DNA of 64,000 nt from Sutcliffiella horikoshii (GTDB lineage Bacteria; Bacillota; Bacilli; Bacillales; Bacillaceae_I): assembly GCF_020524325.1 (NCBI RefSeq), contig NZ_JAIVKY010000002.1, positions 372,001 to 436,000 of the forward strand, read 5' to 3'. The notes under the pieces were generated by a model. The model worked only from the letters and a program-made list of their open reading frames with translations. It had not been told where the DNA came from and ran no database searches. The position numbers and the translations under genes were made by a program. This document shows, in pieces, positions 25,789-35,231 of this stretch; position 1 is the first letter of the stretch; each line of letters starts with the position of its first letter.

Positions 25789-27456
25789 CTACTCTGATAA
25801 AGCGACACGCAATATTTCCTCTGTTGTCGTTAATCCCATTTTTACTTTTTCTAATCCATCATCTATTAAAAAGACGGTATCTTGTTCATAAGCTAGTTCG
25901 CGAATGGTCGATACGGATTCGTTGTTCATAATCATTTTTTTCATTTTGTCATTGATGACTAATAGCTCATGAATGGCAAGACGACCTTTGTATCCAGTCA
26001 TATTGCATGTTCCACAGCCTTTTCCGCGCGGAACTTTTTCGACGGTTAAGCCGCGTTTCGCGAAAATTTCAATCTCCCTTGCCGTCGGCTCTTCCATTTT
26101 CGCGCAATCACGGCATACTTTCCTCACCAAACGCTGAGAAAGCACGCCATTGATAGATGATGCCACAAGGAATGGCTCTACCTTCATATCAATCAATCTT
26201 GTAATGGTACTGATAGAGTCATTGGTATGTAAAGTGCTCAAAACCAGGTGACCTGTTAAAGATGCACGAATGGCCACTTCTGCAGTCTCTCTGTCACGAA
26301 TCTCCCCTACCATGATCACATTGGGATCCTGACGAAGAATGGCGCGGAGTCCCTTGGCAAACGTCATTCCAACATTGGTATTCACTTGAATTTGATTGAT
26401 TCCTTCTAGCTGGTACTCGACAGGATCTTCGACGGTAATGATGTTTATCTCTTCACTGTTCAAGTGATTCAATGCTGCATAAAGAGTCGAGGATTTTCCG
26501 GAACCGGTCGGACCTGTTATTAGGATAATCCCGGTTGGTCGATGAATCAGGTCCATAAACCGCTCGTTGTTCTTTTTATTGAACCCTAGCTGAGAGATGT
26601 CGTTTAAAGCGCTGCTCATATCGAGGATACGCATTACGATTTTCTCTCCAAACACGGTAGGCAATGTAGATACACGGACATCTACCGGGTGAAAATCAAT
26701 ATTTGTTTTGATTCTCCCATCCTGTGGTACGCGGTGTTCGGTAATATCCATTTTCCCAAGAATTTTTATTCTTGCTATCAATACGTTTTGCGTGTGTTTT
26801 GGTAATGTCCTCTCGGTTCGAAGCACGCCGTCAATACGGTAGCGCACGACCACTTTCGTTTCATGAGGATCGATATGAATATCACTTGCCCTTTGCTGGA
26901 CAGCATTTTGCAGGAGCTGGTTCACAATCCGTACAATCGGTGAATCATCTTCAGTGATACTCTCTTCCTGCACCTTCATCTCTACATTTGGTTCGAAACC
27001 GTCCAATAGCTCGTCCATGGAGTCCGTTGTTTCATAATATTTATTGATGGAACGGAGAATATCATCCTTTGTTGCTATGACAGGCTCGACTTCAAAACCT
27101 GTGGATAAGCGAAGGTCATCCATGGCGAAGAAATCCATTGGATCTGCCATTGCAACAAACAGTTTATCCTGTTCTTTTTTTAGAGGAATGATCAGGTTCC
27201 TTTTCGCAAAATCCTTGGAGATTAAATGAATTAGTTTTTCATCCAGAGGGTATCGGTACAAGCTGACATGGGGTATACCTAATTGGAATTCCAATACCTC
27301 TATCAGCTGCTGTTCGGTAATATATCCTTTTTGAAGCAGGACATCTCCAATTTTTTGTTCGCGAGTTTTTTCTTTTAAAGCGCTTTGCAATTGACTTTCT
27401 GTGATGATCCCGGCATCAACTAGCAGGTCACCAAGTCTTTTTCTGATTTGTACCAT
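25789..27456 (-). CDS. pilB: Pilus extension ATPase PilB with N-terminal MshEN domain
   Basis: This protein of about 555 aa starts with an MshEN (T2SSE_N) domain. It contains RLGDLLVDAGIITESQLQSAL, followed by a second half-motif IGDVLLQKGYITEQQLIEVL; in homologues these motifs bind cyclic di-GMP. The core has Walker A GPTGSGKSS, ITVEDPVEYQLEGINQIQVN and Walker B RQDPNVIMVGEIRD. A four-Cys zinc site CRDC / CGTC is near the C-terminus. It drives pilus extension. AAAGGA precedes the ATG at 27456 by eight bases; the ATG at 27465 overlaps that site. Confidence 0.94.
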   Translation of the reverse strand: MVQIRKRLGDLLVDAGIITESQLQSALKEKTREQKIGDVLLQKGYITEQQLIEVLEFQLGIPHVSLYRYPLDEKLIHLISKDFAKRNLIIPLKKEQDKLFVAMADPMDFFAMDDLRLSTGFEVEPVIATKDDILRSINKYYETTDSMDELLDGFEPNVEMKVQEESITEDDSPIVRIVNQLLQNAVQQRASDIHIDPHETKVVVRYRIDGVLRTERTLPKHTQNVLIARIKILGKMDITEHRVPQDGRIKTNIDFHPVDVRVSTLPTVFGEKIVMRILDMSSALNDISQLGFNKKNNERFMDLIHRPTGIILITGPTGSGKSSTLYAALNHLNSEEINIITVEDPVEYQLEGINQIQVNTNVGMTFAKGLRAILRQDPNVIMVGEIRDRETAEVAIRASLTGHLVLSTLHTNDSISTITRLIDMKVEPFLVASSINGVLSQRLVRKVCRDCAKMEEPTAREIEIFAKRGLTVEKVPRGKGCGTCNMTGYKGRLAIHELLVINDKMKKMIMNNESVSTIRELAYEQDTVFLIDDGLEKVKMGLTTTEEILRVALSE

Positions 27457-27478
27457 TGGATTCATCCTTTTGTGTCAC

Positions 27479-28945
27479 TTATTTGCCGATATAGCCGCCA
27501 CTGCCCGGGTCTTCGTTGTCATCATCGTTCGCATTCCCGTTTCCTGAGCCTGTATCATTGTTGTTAGTGCTACCTGTGTTGGTATTGTTATTCGAATTCG
27601 TTTCACCGGTGTTCGTATTTTGGTTTCCGGTTGTATTGTTATTTGTACCGGAAGTGTTTGTGTTCGTGTTTGTGTTCGTGTTGGTATTTGTGTTTCCAAT
27701 ATTCGTTCCCGTATTTATGTTGGAGCCGTTATTCGTGTTAGTGTTTGTTCCGGTATTATTCCCGATAGAATTAGGACTGGTTGGATCAGTTGTAACGACA
27801 GGACGGGTTAATGCATGTAATTCCACGCGCTGAATTGGGGCATAGAAATCCTCACTATAAACGATGGTTTCTGTTATTTGCCCGGATGCATCTGTTGCTG
27901 TTCGAACGAGTTGAATGTAGGAACCATTTTTCCCCGCCTCTTTTACACGCGTTCCAGAGCCCGGAATTGTAGCAGAATACTGAATAACTGTTTTAGGTGA
28001 TAGAGTCTGCATTTCCACTTGATTCACTTCATAGGTGTATGGAAGTGGCCCGCCCTTTAATTCCCCTGTAAGAGATGAGCCATTGACTGATATGGTAATG
28101 GTATATTCACTCGTATTTGGATTGGTAAAAGCGAAATCCATCTTTTCTTTTTGAAAACGTGCTTCATACCCTTCTGATGCCCAAGTTGGAAGTTCTTTAG
28201 AAATATGTCGCTCCACTACACCGAAATTGGTAGGTGCTATTAATTCGAATAGCATGGACGCAAACATGCTTGCTGCCTCATCAGATAAAGTTAGCTCTTC
28301 TTTCTCAAGCCATGCCTCAACAGAGAACGCTTCACTTCCCAGAAGTTTAATTTCTTTTCCATTCAAAACTTCCTGAAGCTCTGTCATAGCGGTTTGACCG
28401 GCAATATTCACTGTAACTTGAAGATTTGTTTGATCCATCACTTCATCATCAACTAGGTAATCTGAAAAGGAAAAAGTATGATCTCCTTCTTTTAGATGAG
28501 AAGCTACTTCTTCCAGATCCTTTTTCAAGTTTTCCGTATCCATGGCAGCAAAAATATCAGAAGTTTGAGAGAGCAATTCAATTTGCTCCAACAATTTTCC
28601 ATTTGGAAGTTCTACTTTTAATGGATTATGAGAACTGTCTTCCGCAAGTTCTACTGATTCAGGAATGTAAAAAGTAAAAGCTTCTTTCGGAAAAGGTTGG
28701 AGTTCACCCGCCCACTCTAAATAAATCGTTCCATTGGTTATCCAACTGTTTTTAGCCTCTTCCACCTTCTCTAATGCATCCGTTTTAGACGTATTACTTA
28801 CTTCCGCATTCGCAATAAGGGTGGATTCAGAAAAAGAATTGGTGTGTGGCAGCCACTGATTAGTGATCAGGGTTCCCACTTGTGAAAAACCAAAAATAAA
28901 TATTGTACAGACTAGCAAAGCTGCCAATAGTTTTAGACTTTGCAT
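27479..28945 (-). CDS. VanW/G5-like surface protein with Asn/Thr-rich tail
   Basis: This protein of about 488 aa has an N-terminal membrane segment (LKLLAALLVCTIFIFGFSQVGTLI). A middle region (FGVVERHISKELPTWASEGYEARFQKEKMDFAFTNPNTSEYTITISV) resembles the C-terminal half of VanW domains, and a G5-like segment (IPGSGTRVKEAGKNGSYIQLVRT) follows. The last about 90 residues are almost only N, T, G, S and D, including runs of alternating T and N. It is extracytoplasmic, tightly linked to pilB, and may be an anchor or wall-spanning component of the pilus. GGAGG lies seven bases before the ATG at 28945. Confidence 0.68.
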   Translation of the reverse strand: MQSLKLLAALLVCTIFIFGFSQVGTLITNQWLPHTNSFSESTLIANAEVSNTSKTDALEKVEEAKNSWITNGTIYLEWAGELQPFPKEAFTFYIPESVELAEDSSHNPLKVELPNGKLLEQIELLSQTSDIFAAMDTENLKKDLEEVASHLKEGDHTFSFSDYLVDDEVMDQTNLQVTVNIAGQTAMTELQEVLNGKEIKLLGSEAFSVEAWLEKEELTLSDEAASMFASMLFELIAPTNFGVVERHISKELPTWASEGYEARFQKEKMDFAFTNPNTSEYTITISVNGSSLTGELKGGPLPYTYEVNQVEMQTLSPKTVIQYSATIPGSGTRVKEAGKNGSYIQLVRTATDASGQITETIVYSEDFYAPIQRVELHALTRPVVTTDPTSPNSIGNNTGTNTNTNNGSNINTGTNIGNTNTNTNTNTNTNTSGTNNNTTGNQNTNTGETNSNNNTNTGSTNNNDTGSGNGNANDDDNEDPGSGGYIGK

Positions 28946-28999
28946 CCCTTTCCCTCCAAACAATCACCTAATCAATTTTTATAGCTGCGAACTTTTTTA

Positions 29000-29305
29000 C
29001 TAGAAACCTTTGGATGAACCGTTTGTGATGCTATTTTTTTGTTCCATTGTGTGTTGTTGTTCAGTTGAAGATATGAATAATGGCAATCTTTGAAGAAGAA
29101 TAGCAGTAAGCAGCAGGAGAAGTATCATTAACAGTATGCTATGCCATAGAGTGAGAAGTTCGAATATGTATATACCTAACGTGCTGACCACAAATGCAAT
29201 TGTGGGAATAACCCATTTTCCAGTTTTAGAAAATTTCATTGGAAATAAAAAGAATAGTGCCAACAGTAGTAGAAGTGCCAGACCGGCAAATAGATAGTCC
29301 CCCAA
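29000..29305 (-). CDS. Small hypothetical membrane protein at the head of the pilus operon
   Basis: A 101-aa frame with three hydrophobic helices (LFAGLALLLLLALFFLF, VIPTIAFVVSTLGIYIFELL, ILLMILLLLLTAILL) and a polar C-terminus. It starts at a TTG with only a weak upstream ribosome-binding site, so the start is uncertain. I do not recognise the family. Its position 54 bp before the VanW-like gene suggests co-transcription with the pilus genes. Confidence 0.5.
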   Translation of the reverse strand: MGDYLFAGLALLLLLALFFLFPMKFSKTGKWVIPTIAFVVSTLGIYIFELLTLWHSILLMILLLLLTAILLQRLPLFISSTEQQHTMEQKNSITNGSSKGF

Positions 29306-29481
29306 CTCGTCACCGCTTTCTATGTAATTTACGTTTTTTGTAGAAGTAAGTAGACTATTGTAATTGTATAATAAAGCCAGGTAATTTGAAATAGTAGATT
29401 ACTAGATAAAACATTTTATTGAAAAAATTGTTTATTGAAGAAATCTCTTTCACTCCCTGTTTCCTTTCGTTTCAGTAGTAA

Positions 29482-29519
29482 TACAAAAACTCTCGCCATT
29501 ATCGACGAGAGTTTTTGTA
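29482..29519 (-). terminator. Terminator of the diguanylate cyclase gene
   Basis: On the minus strand AAAAACTCTCG and CGAGAGTTTTT form an 11-bp stem followed by TGTATT. It separates the cyclase from the pilus operon 180 bp downstream. The rest of the 29306-29520 gap is AT-rich and presumably holds the pilus operon promoter. Confidence 0.85.
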
Positions 29520-29520
29520 T

Positions 29521-31254
29521 TTATGAAGTTTTCCGATACTCAGCAACTTTATTTCTGCCAGCTTTTTTCGCGCCGACATACATCGCTCTGTCTGCGTGGC
29601 GGATCAAGTCAAGCGTGTCCTCTGCATCATCCGGTGCTGTCGCGAACCCGATGCTTGCCGTAACTTTCACCATTTGAGCTCCTTGCGTTTCTCGAATATG
29701 TTGCTTTAGCGCAAAGGATCTTGTGGCTAAGTGCACTCTGATGCGTTCGGCAAGTTCAAAGCATTGTCCCCGTTCCATATCAGGAAGTAGGATTACGAAC
29801 TCTTCTCCACCATAACGGGCAACCGTACCTTTACTGCCGACAAGGGCAGTGAGCCTGTCTGCAACTTGCATGAGGATTTCGTTGCCACTTTGATGTCCAT
29901 ACACATCGTTCACTTTCTTAAAGTGATCCAAGTCTAGCATGATGAGTGAGAGAGATTTCGAATGGCCTTTGTTTAATTTATCGTATTCTCTATCTAATAC
30001 ACTTTCAAAAAAGCGATAGTTGTAAAGTTTGGTTAATGCACAGCGTTCACTTTTCTGCTTGGTTTCTTGATAGTGTCGCGCTTTTTCCATTGCCACTCCA
30101 AAGTAAGAGCATAGGATATCGACAATCATTAATTGGGATTTGTCATACGTCCGCTTAGATGTGCTGGCTAACAACACAAGCCCCTCAATTTTGTGGTTTC
30201 GGATAACCGGAACACACATAAGGCTTTCAATTTTTGCAGGCAGATGTGTTTTAGACATATGCTTCCACTCTTTTTTAGTAAAATAGCAGACGCTTTTTCC
30301 GCGTTTCAGCATATATTCCAAAAGCTCTTCATCATCTGTATGCAAAATCGTATTGGCCTCCACGCTGTTCTCCTTGTCCATGACGCGAAGGACTTTCATA
30401 ATTTTTTCCCCATTCACATCAATGATGGCAGCATAATCCACCTTAAAGAGCGTTGAAATTTTATCTAAGAAAACATCTAGAACGCCTTGTGTATCAAGCC
30501 TTTCCGTCAACTGATGCCCGACATCTGCTGCTTGCTGAAGGTAAACATTTACCTTCTGACTGGCATGATAAAGTTGAAGAATGAGGGTAAGGATGACAAA
30601 CGGTAAACCGACATACAACAGTGCTAATGGGCCAACCTGTTCATATAGCATGTAAAGAATTAAACCTACAGGCAGAACCATAATACTTGTTACAGCATCC
30701 CACTTGGTGTCAGGAGTGATGAATTTACTTTTACGATCATAAATTTGCACCTGGATAAAATAAAGGGCAACTGTATTGAGGGTAAAATAAACTAGTTCGT
30801 GAGCAAGAATAGGCGTTATTACACCAATATTCAATAGTCTCGTATCTCCCGGTGTCCCCCCAAATAGATAGAATACGAACCCAGCAATTAAGGATATGCC
30901 AGAAAACATAAGCATATTGATTGGAATCCTGAGTCTATTGTCACTGTTGAAGCGCATATATGCCATCAAGGCGAGGACAGAAACCAATGTCACAATCATT
31001 TCAATAAACAAACCGAAGGATAAAAGGGCTGCCAAGGAAACACCCTGCGCCAGAAATAATGGTACCTCACCGACGACGATTGGGATAAGGGCGAGAATGA
31101 TTGCTAACGCCAGAAATCCCACAAGGTGCCACATCGGCAAATCTTCTAATACAACAGGAGAAAGCTGATATCCCAGCCACAAAAAGATGGGAACCATGAC
31201 AACAAAGCTTGTCCAGATGACCATTTCTTTTTGGCGACTTACTGCTTGAACCAC
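29521..31254 (-). CDS. Membrane GAF-GGDEF diguanylate cyclase
   Basis: This protein of about 577 aa has six to eight N-terminal membrane helices (to about residue 225), a GAF domain (about 250-400, VDYAAIIDVNGEKIMKV, IESLMCVPVIRNHKIEGLVLLAS) and a GGDEF domain with the intact active site ARYGGEEFVILLPD. It should make cyclic di-GMP in response to a membrane or GAF ligand. No EAL domain is present, and the RxxD inhibitory site is not obvious. The frame reaches a TTG at 31302, but the GTG/TTG pair at 31254-31257 lies after GGGAGGGG and is preferred. It is just downstream of folC and just upstream of the pilus operon. Confidence 0.9.
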   Translation of the reverse strand: MVQAVSRQKEMVIWTSFVVMVPIFLWLGYQLSPVVLEDLPMWHLVGFLALAIILALIPIVVGEVPLFLAQGVSLAALLSFGLFIEMIVTLVSVLALMAYMRFNSDNRLRIPINMLMFSGISLIAGFVFYLFGGTPGDTRLLNIGVITPILAHELVYFTLNTVALYFIQVQIYDRKSKFITPDTKWDAVTSIMVLPVGLILYMLYEQVGPLALLYVGLPFVILTLILQLYHASQKVNVYLQQAADVGHQLTERLDTQGVLDVFLDKISTLFKVDYAAIIDVNGEKIMKVLRVMDKENSVEANTILHTDDEELLEYMLKRGKSVCYFTKKEWKHMSKTHLPAKIESLMCVPVIRNHKIEGLVLLASTSKRTYDKSQLMIVDILCSYFGVAMEKARHYQETKQKSERCALTKLYNYRFFESVLDREYDKLNKGHSKSLSLIMLDLDHFKKVNDVYGHQSGNEILMQVADRLTALVGSKGTVARYGGEEFVILLPDMERGQCFELAERIRVHLATRSFALKQHIRETQGAQMVKVTASIGFATAPDDAEDTLDLIRHADRAMYVGAKKAGRNKVAEYRKTS

Positions 31255-31379
31255 CAAACTTACCCCTCCCTTCTTTATCCTTTTTTCGACACACTTTCGC
31301 AATAATTAAATATTATCAAATTTTCTAACATTTGTCACAACAAAAATAGGATAATTCTCCCTTATTTCTTTTCCCCGTT

Positions 31380-32642
31380 TTATATGAGGATAGTCCTAAT
31401 TTCTGAAATGAAATATAAAGAACCGGTAATAAGTAACACGGAATTGTCATCAAGCCTTGATAAAGCAGTCTGTAACGCTGTTTTCCAATCCTCATCAAAC
31501 TCTCTTTTCTTAATGGAGCTGACCTGAAAAACATCTTCTGCACGGGCCGCTCTAGGGAAATTAAACGAAGTAAAAATTATTTCATCTGCGATATGTTCCA
31601 ATTTGCGAACCATCAGTTCAATTGGTTTATCTTTTAATGCGCTGAACAAAACCACTACCTTTTTATCAGAAAAATTCATTTTTATCGTATTCACTAACGC
31701 GTCAACGGCCTCTTCATTATGTGCACCATCAAGAATAATAGGTGGTTCTTTTTGAACTAATTCAAATCGCCCAGGATGCGCTGCTTTTAATAGCCCTGCT
31801 TTTAACACGCACTCCTCATACTTCATGTTCCACTTATCCATCAAAAGTACATAAGCCATAATGGCCAATGAAGCGTTTGCAGCCTGATGCTCGCCCTGCA
31901 AAGATAACTCTATTTCTTTCATATTCTTCTTTTCAGATTGAAAAGATAGATTTCCTTCTTCCATTTGATAAGAAAAATCTTCTCCTATGAAATAGACCGG
32001 ACTTTCTGTTAACAAAGCTTCTTTTTGGATGACCTCTTTGGCTGCTGGTTTTCGTTCCCCGGAAATAACCGGTACTCCCCTTTTGATGATCCCTGCTTTA
32101 TGATAGGCAATTTCTTCAACAGAAGTTCCAAGAAATCCTATATGATCATGGCCCACGTTGGTAATGATGCTAAGCAACGGGGTCATCACATTCGTGGAAT
32201 CCTCTCGCCCGCCGAGTCCCACTTCAATTAACGCGACATCCACCTTTTTAATCGTAGCAAAATAATAAAACGCCATCGCCGTCTGCAGTTCAAATTCCGT
32301 TAACCCTGCTTCTTCTAACCCATGTTTATTAAAGACGTGAATTATTTCCATCATTTCTTTATCTGTTATGTGTGTTCCATTGACGGATATTTGGTCATTG
32401 ATAAAACGATATGCAGGCGAATGAAATACGCCAACCTCTAATTCTGCCTCTAATAATACACTCTCTAAAAAACGCAGAGTTGAGCCCTTTCCGTTTGTCC
32501 CACCGATATGTACCACTTGTATTTGATTTTGCGGATTACCCACTTTATCTAAAAACTGAAGCATCCTGTTCAGACCAAGATTGATTTCATTTTTTATCGT
32601 AAAACTCACTTGCTCTTGCAAATCTTTAAATGACAAAAACAT
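31380..32642 (-). CDS. folC: Folylpolyglutamate synthase
   Basis: The 420-aa Mur-ligase-family protein adds glutamate to tetrahydrofolate. Its motifs are the P-loop HIGGTNGKGSTLRFLESV, the SPAYRFINDQISVNG segment, IEVGLGGREDSTNV, HDHIGFLGTSVEEIAYHKAGIIK and the C-terminal HPGRFELV...ILDGAHNEEAVDAL. All are canonical FolC residues. AAGGAG precedes the ATG. It is the syntenic folC of the backbone and diverges from the unknown operon at 32708, with 65 bp between starts. Confidence 0.94.
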   Translation of the reverse strand: MFLSFKDLQEQVSFTIKNEINLGLNRMLQFLDKVGNPQNQIQVVHIGGTNGKGSTLRFLESVLLEAELEVGVFHSPAYRFINDQISVNGTHITDKEMMEIIHVFNKHGLEEAGLTEFELQTAMAFYYFATIKKVDVALIEVGLGGREDSTNVMTPLLSIITNVGHDHIGFLGTSVEEIAYHKAGIIKRGVPVISGERKPAAKEVIQKEALLTESPVYFIGEDFSYQMEEGNLSFQSEKKNMKEIELSLQGEHQAANASLAIMAYVLLMDKWNMKYEECVLKAGLLKAAHPGRFELVQKEPPIILDGAHNEEAVDALVNTIKMNFSDKKVVVLFSALKDKPIELMVRKLEHIADEIIFTSFNFPRAARAEDVFQVSSIKKREFDEDWKTALQTALSRLDDNSVLLITGSLYFISEIRTILI

Positions 32643-32707
32643 ATTAATCTCCTTTTTGTTTATCTGTTAGGTTAAAATGAAAAGTATTAATAAATTGAGG
32701 TGGAACT

Positions 32708-34555
32708 ATGATAAATAAACTTCCAAATGCCTTCATTGTTCCGGAAAACATCCGGACAGATTTCTCAAAAAATAAAAGTATGCTGGTTAAACGTTCCATT
32801 ATATCGCCATTTGGAGAAGTAAAACTTTTTAAAGGAACATCTCCTATCTTAATGGTTATTCCCTCCACTGACATCAACTTACTGGCTCTGGGGATAACCT
32901 TGCAAGAAATCAGCAATTGTCACTTGATGGTAATAAAAAGGTTGACTCCAAAGATAGAAAACAAGATTCAACGGTATATCGCCCAAAACAATATCCGTGG
33001 ATTGATTGGTGTGGAGGAGAATGAAAACAACGGGTATGAATATATGTACAACGATCATTTTCATCCCCTCATAAACTATATAACAGAAAAATACATAGAC
33101 ACAACTGTTCCCAATACCATCACAATGCAAGAGGATTATTGCCTCAAGGAAAATAAACCATCTGTGAAGTTTTACATCAATAAAAACGATGCAACATCTT
33201 TTTTACCTGTACTTCTTTCCTTATTAAAAGTGTTGCCAACCCAAATCGAGCATAATCAAGCACCTTGGACTGCTGCTTCTGTGTCCGATTCCTATAAAGT
33301 AAGCATGATCACTCCTTTTAACCGGTTGGAATTATCAAGGGAAACGAAAGAAAAATGGGAGCTTAATGAACATGACTATGTCTTTGTTCTAAATCCAATC
33401 ACAGGCTCTTTTCGTAAATGCGTGGTTTATGAAACAAAGAAAGAATTAGGTGCTAATGAAGTTATCCTTAGTATCGGGGTTAAGAATAGTTTGTTCGGTT
33501 CATCAGCTGTTGAACCCGTGCTTATCCAAAAGGCGGCAAGATTTCCCGTTCATCATATACAAACTCAGAGCGCCAGTGATGTTCAGTTAAATCGAATTGT
33601 TGTATCGGAAAGCATGATGAATACATTGAAGACAACGGAATCTCCATATATCGAATTAATGAATCCTCATACCGGAGCATCCTTTGACTTTCATATTTCT
33701 CAGTTAGCTCACCAGCCAGGTCTATCAGACGACAAAACTATCAAGCTGAACTACATACAAAGACAGTTTTTAGATTATGAACAGCCGCCAGACTTTGTTC
33801 CTCCCACTGTCTTAAAGGACCTTTGTCAGAATTTGAGTTTGACAGAGCCCGAACAACTATTACTAAAAAGTACATACGGGGAAGGGAAAGTTTTAGAGCG
33901 GATCAGCTACCAAGAATCACTTAACTTAAAAAAAGTACTGAAAAAGGCCGGATATTATCATACATTCATGTATCCTGTTAACCATTATTACAAGGAAGCG
34001 AAAAAGCTTTCCGTAAAAAAGCGAATCACAAACAAACTACTTACTGCTTTTATCGGAAACAAGCAACTTTCATTAAAGGTAATCAGGCCATATACATCAG
34101 ACGAAACAAGCAACATCATCCGCTTGACGAAAAGCACCATGACCTTGCTTGGAATTGAAGAGGCCGATACGGTAATCTTATCTTATCGCAATAAAACCGC
34201 AAAAGCGCAAGTTTTAGAGATGAATGACCTGGAGTTGATTAAAGAAACAAACATCATGTCTTCTAGCAGCATGATGAATATATCTGTTGCGGTTCCGTCA
34301 ACCATCAGGACTCACTTAGGATTGAACAATATCGGAAAAGTCATCCTTGTGGAACGTGATATGACATTTCTATTGAAGAAAAATTGGAACATTCAATTTG
34401 TACCGATAATCGCGGTCATGTTCACTGTTCTATCTGTTTCCATTTTTACAACATGGACACGAATTTTATTGCTCTTACTTTTCGTCCCATTATCAATGTA
34501 TGTTACGCTATCAAGAGTTCGTTATAGCATCTCCAATAAAAAACAGAGTTACTAA
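32708..34555 (+). CDS. Unknown 615-aa protein, first gene of the ligase operon
   Basis: I do not recognise this protein. Residues 1-200 form an alpha/beta region. Three later segments look alike in style: residues about 200-280 (VSMITPFNRLELSRETKEKWELNEHDYVFVLNP), about 295-350, and about 455-560 (RLTKSTMTLLGIEEADTVILSYRNKTAKAQVLEM; STIRTHLGLNNIGKVILVERD). The last resembles the 'R..LG...GD.V.v' pattern of double-psi beta-barrels. The C-terminus has two adjacent membrane helices (FVPIIAVMFTVLSVSIFTTW, ILLLLLFVPLSMYVTLS), so most of the protein faces the cytoplasm or the outside as one block. GAGGTGG precedes the ATG. Confidence 0.8.
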   Translation: MINKLPNAFIVPENIRTDFSKNKSMLVKRSIISPFGEVKLFKGTSPILMVIPSTDINLLALGITLQEISNCHLMVIKRLTPKIENKIQRYIAQNNIRGLIGVEENENNGYEYMYNDHFHPLINYITEKYIDTTVPNTITMQEDYCLKENKPSVKFYINKNDATSFLPVLLSLLKVLPTQIEHNQAPWTAASVSDSYKVSMITPFNRLELSRETKEKWELNEHDYVFVLNPITGSFRKCVVYETKKELGANEVILSIGVKNSLFGSSAVEPVLIQKAARFPVHHIQTQSASDVQLNRIVVSESMMNTLKTTESPYIELMNPHTGASFDFHISQLAHQPGLSDDKTIKLNYIQRQFLDYEQPPDFVPPTVLKDLCQNLSLTEPEQLLLKSTYGEGKVLERISYQESLNLKKVLKKAGYYHTFMYPVNHYYKEAKKLSVKKRITNKLLTAFIGNKQLSLKVIRPYTSDETSNIIRLTKSTMTLLGIEEADTVILSYRNKTAKAQVLEMNDLELIKETNIMSSSSMMNISVAVPSTIRTHLGLNNIGKVILVERDMTFLLKKNWNIQFVPIIAVMFTVLSVSIFTTWTRILLLLLFVPLSMYVTLSRVRYSISNKKQSY

Positions 34556-34574
34556 ACAAAAGGATGGACCACTC

Positions 34575-35231
34575 ATGAATTTTAATCTATGGGAAAAAAC
34601 ATTCATTGAAGAAAGCTTTCAAGGTAATCAAGAAGGCTTTCATTATATTGAAGGCGACCTGCCGATTCTCTTATCCGCCCCTCACAGTGTTACACAGCAA
34701 CGTAACGGAAAAGAGAAACAGGGAGAATTTCTGACAGGTCCAATAGTCATGCACCTTCAGCAACAATTAAACTGCCATGCCATCTTTAAAACGAATAATC
34801 TGATGGATGATGCCAACTATGATTCTAAAAGCACATATCGTGATTATATAAAAAGAAAAATCGAGGACCATTCCATTAACTTTCTATTGGATTTTCATAT
34901 TATGGCACCTTCCAGACCTTATAATATTGACCTTGGCACAGGTAGAGGAAAAAACATCAGGCACACTCAAGGTCCGTTGATTGTTAATCATATTCGAAAA
35001 ACGTTGTTAGATCACGGAATCAATGATGTACTTATTGATCATATCTTTACCGCAGGCTACCCACACACGGTATCTGCCGATGTTTCAAAAAGCTGCAATA
35101 TCTTTTGTTTACAAATTGAAATGAATTGGAAGCTACTTAAAGATTTATCAGATTCTCCTTACTTTGCAAAGATTCTTGATGCAATGAAGGCTGTCATTCA
35201 TTATCTCGCATCAATGGAGGACCAATCATGA
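34575..35231 (+). CDS. N-formylglutamate amidohydrolase-like enzyme
   Basis: The 218-aa protein has the pattern of the FGase family: LPILLSAPHSVTQ (the PHxG-like metal motif, here PHSV), DDANYDSKSTYRDYI, FLLDFHIMAP (metal-binding D-x-H) and a late glutamate in FCLQIEMNW. Family members are zinc amidohydrolases acting on N-acylated acidic amino acids. Here it is probably an amidase for the product or a precursor of the adjacent ligases. AAAGGA lies ten bases before the ATG at 34575; a longer frame from 34500 overlaps the upstream gene and is rejected. It overlaps the next gene by 4 bp. Confidence 0.72.
   Translation: MNFNLWEKTFIEESFQGNQEGFHYIEGDLPILLSAPHSVTQQRNGKEKQGEFLTGPIVMHLQQQLNCHAIFKTNNLMDDANYDSKSTYRDYIKRKIEDHSINFLLDFHIMAPSRPYNIDLGTGRGKNIRHTQGPLIVNHIRKTLLDHGINDVLIDHIFTAGYPHTVSADVSKSCNIFCLQIEMNWKLLKDLSDSPYFAKILDAMKAVIHYLASMEDQS

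Noticed and set aside
27516-27833. Plus-strand frames of Val/Phe/Pro or Val/Cys repeats
   Set aside because: They are antisense shadows of the Asn/Thr repeat coding region on the minus strand.
34500-34574. Start of the amidohydrolase-like gene at 34500
   Set aside because: It would overlap the 615-aa gene by 56 bp, and the added residues show no family similarity.
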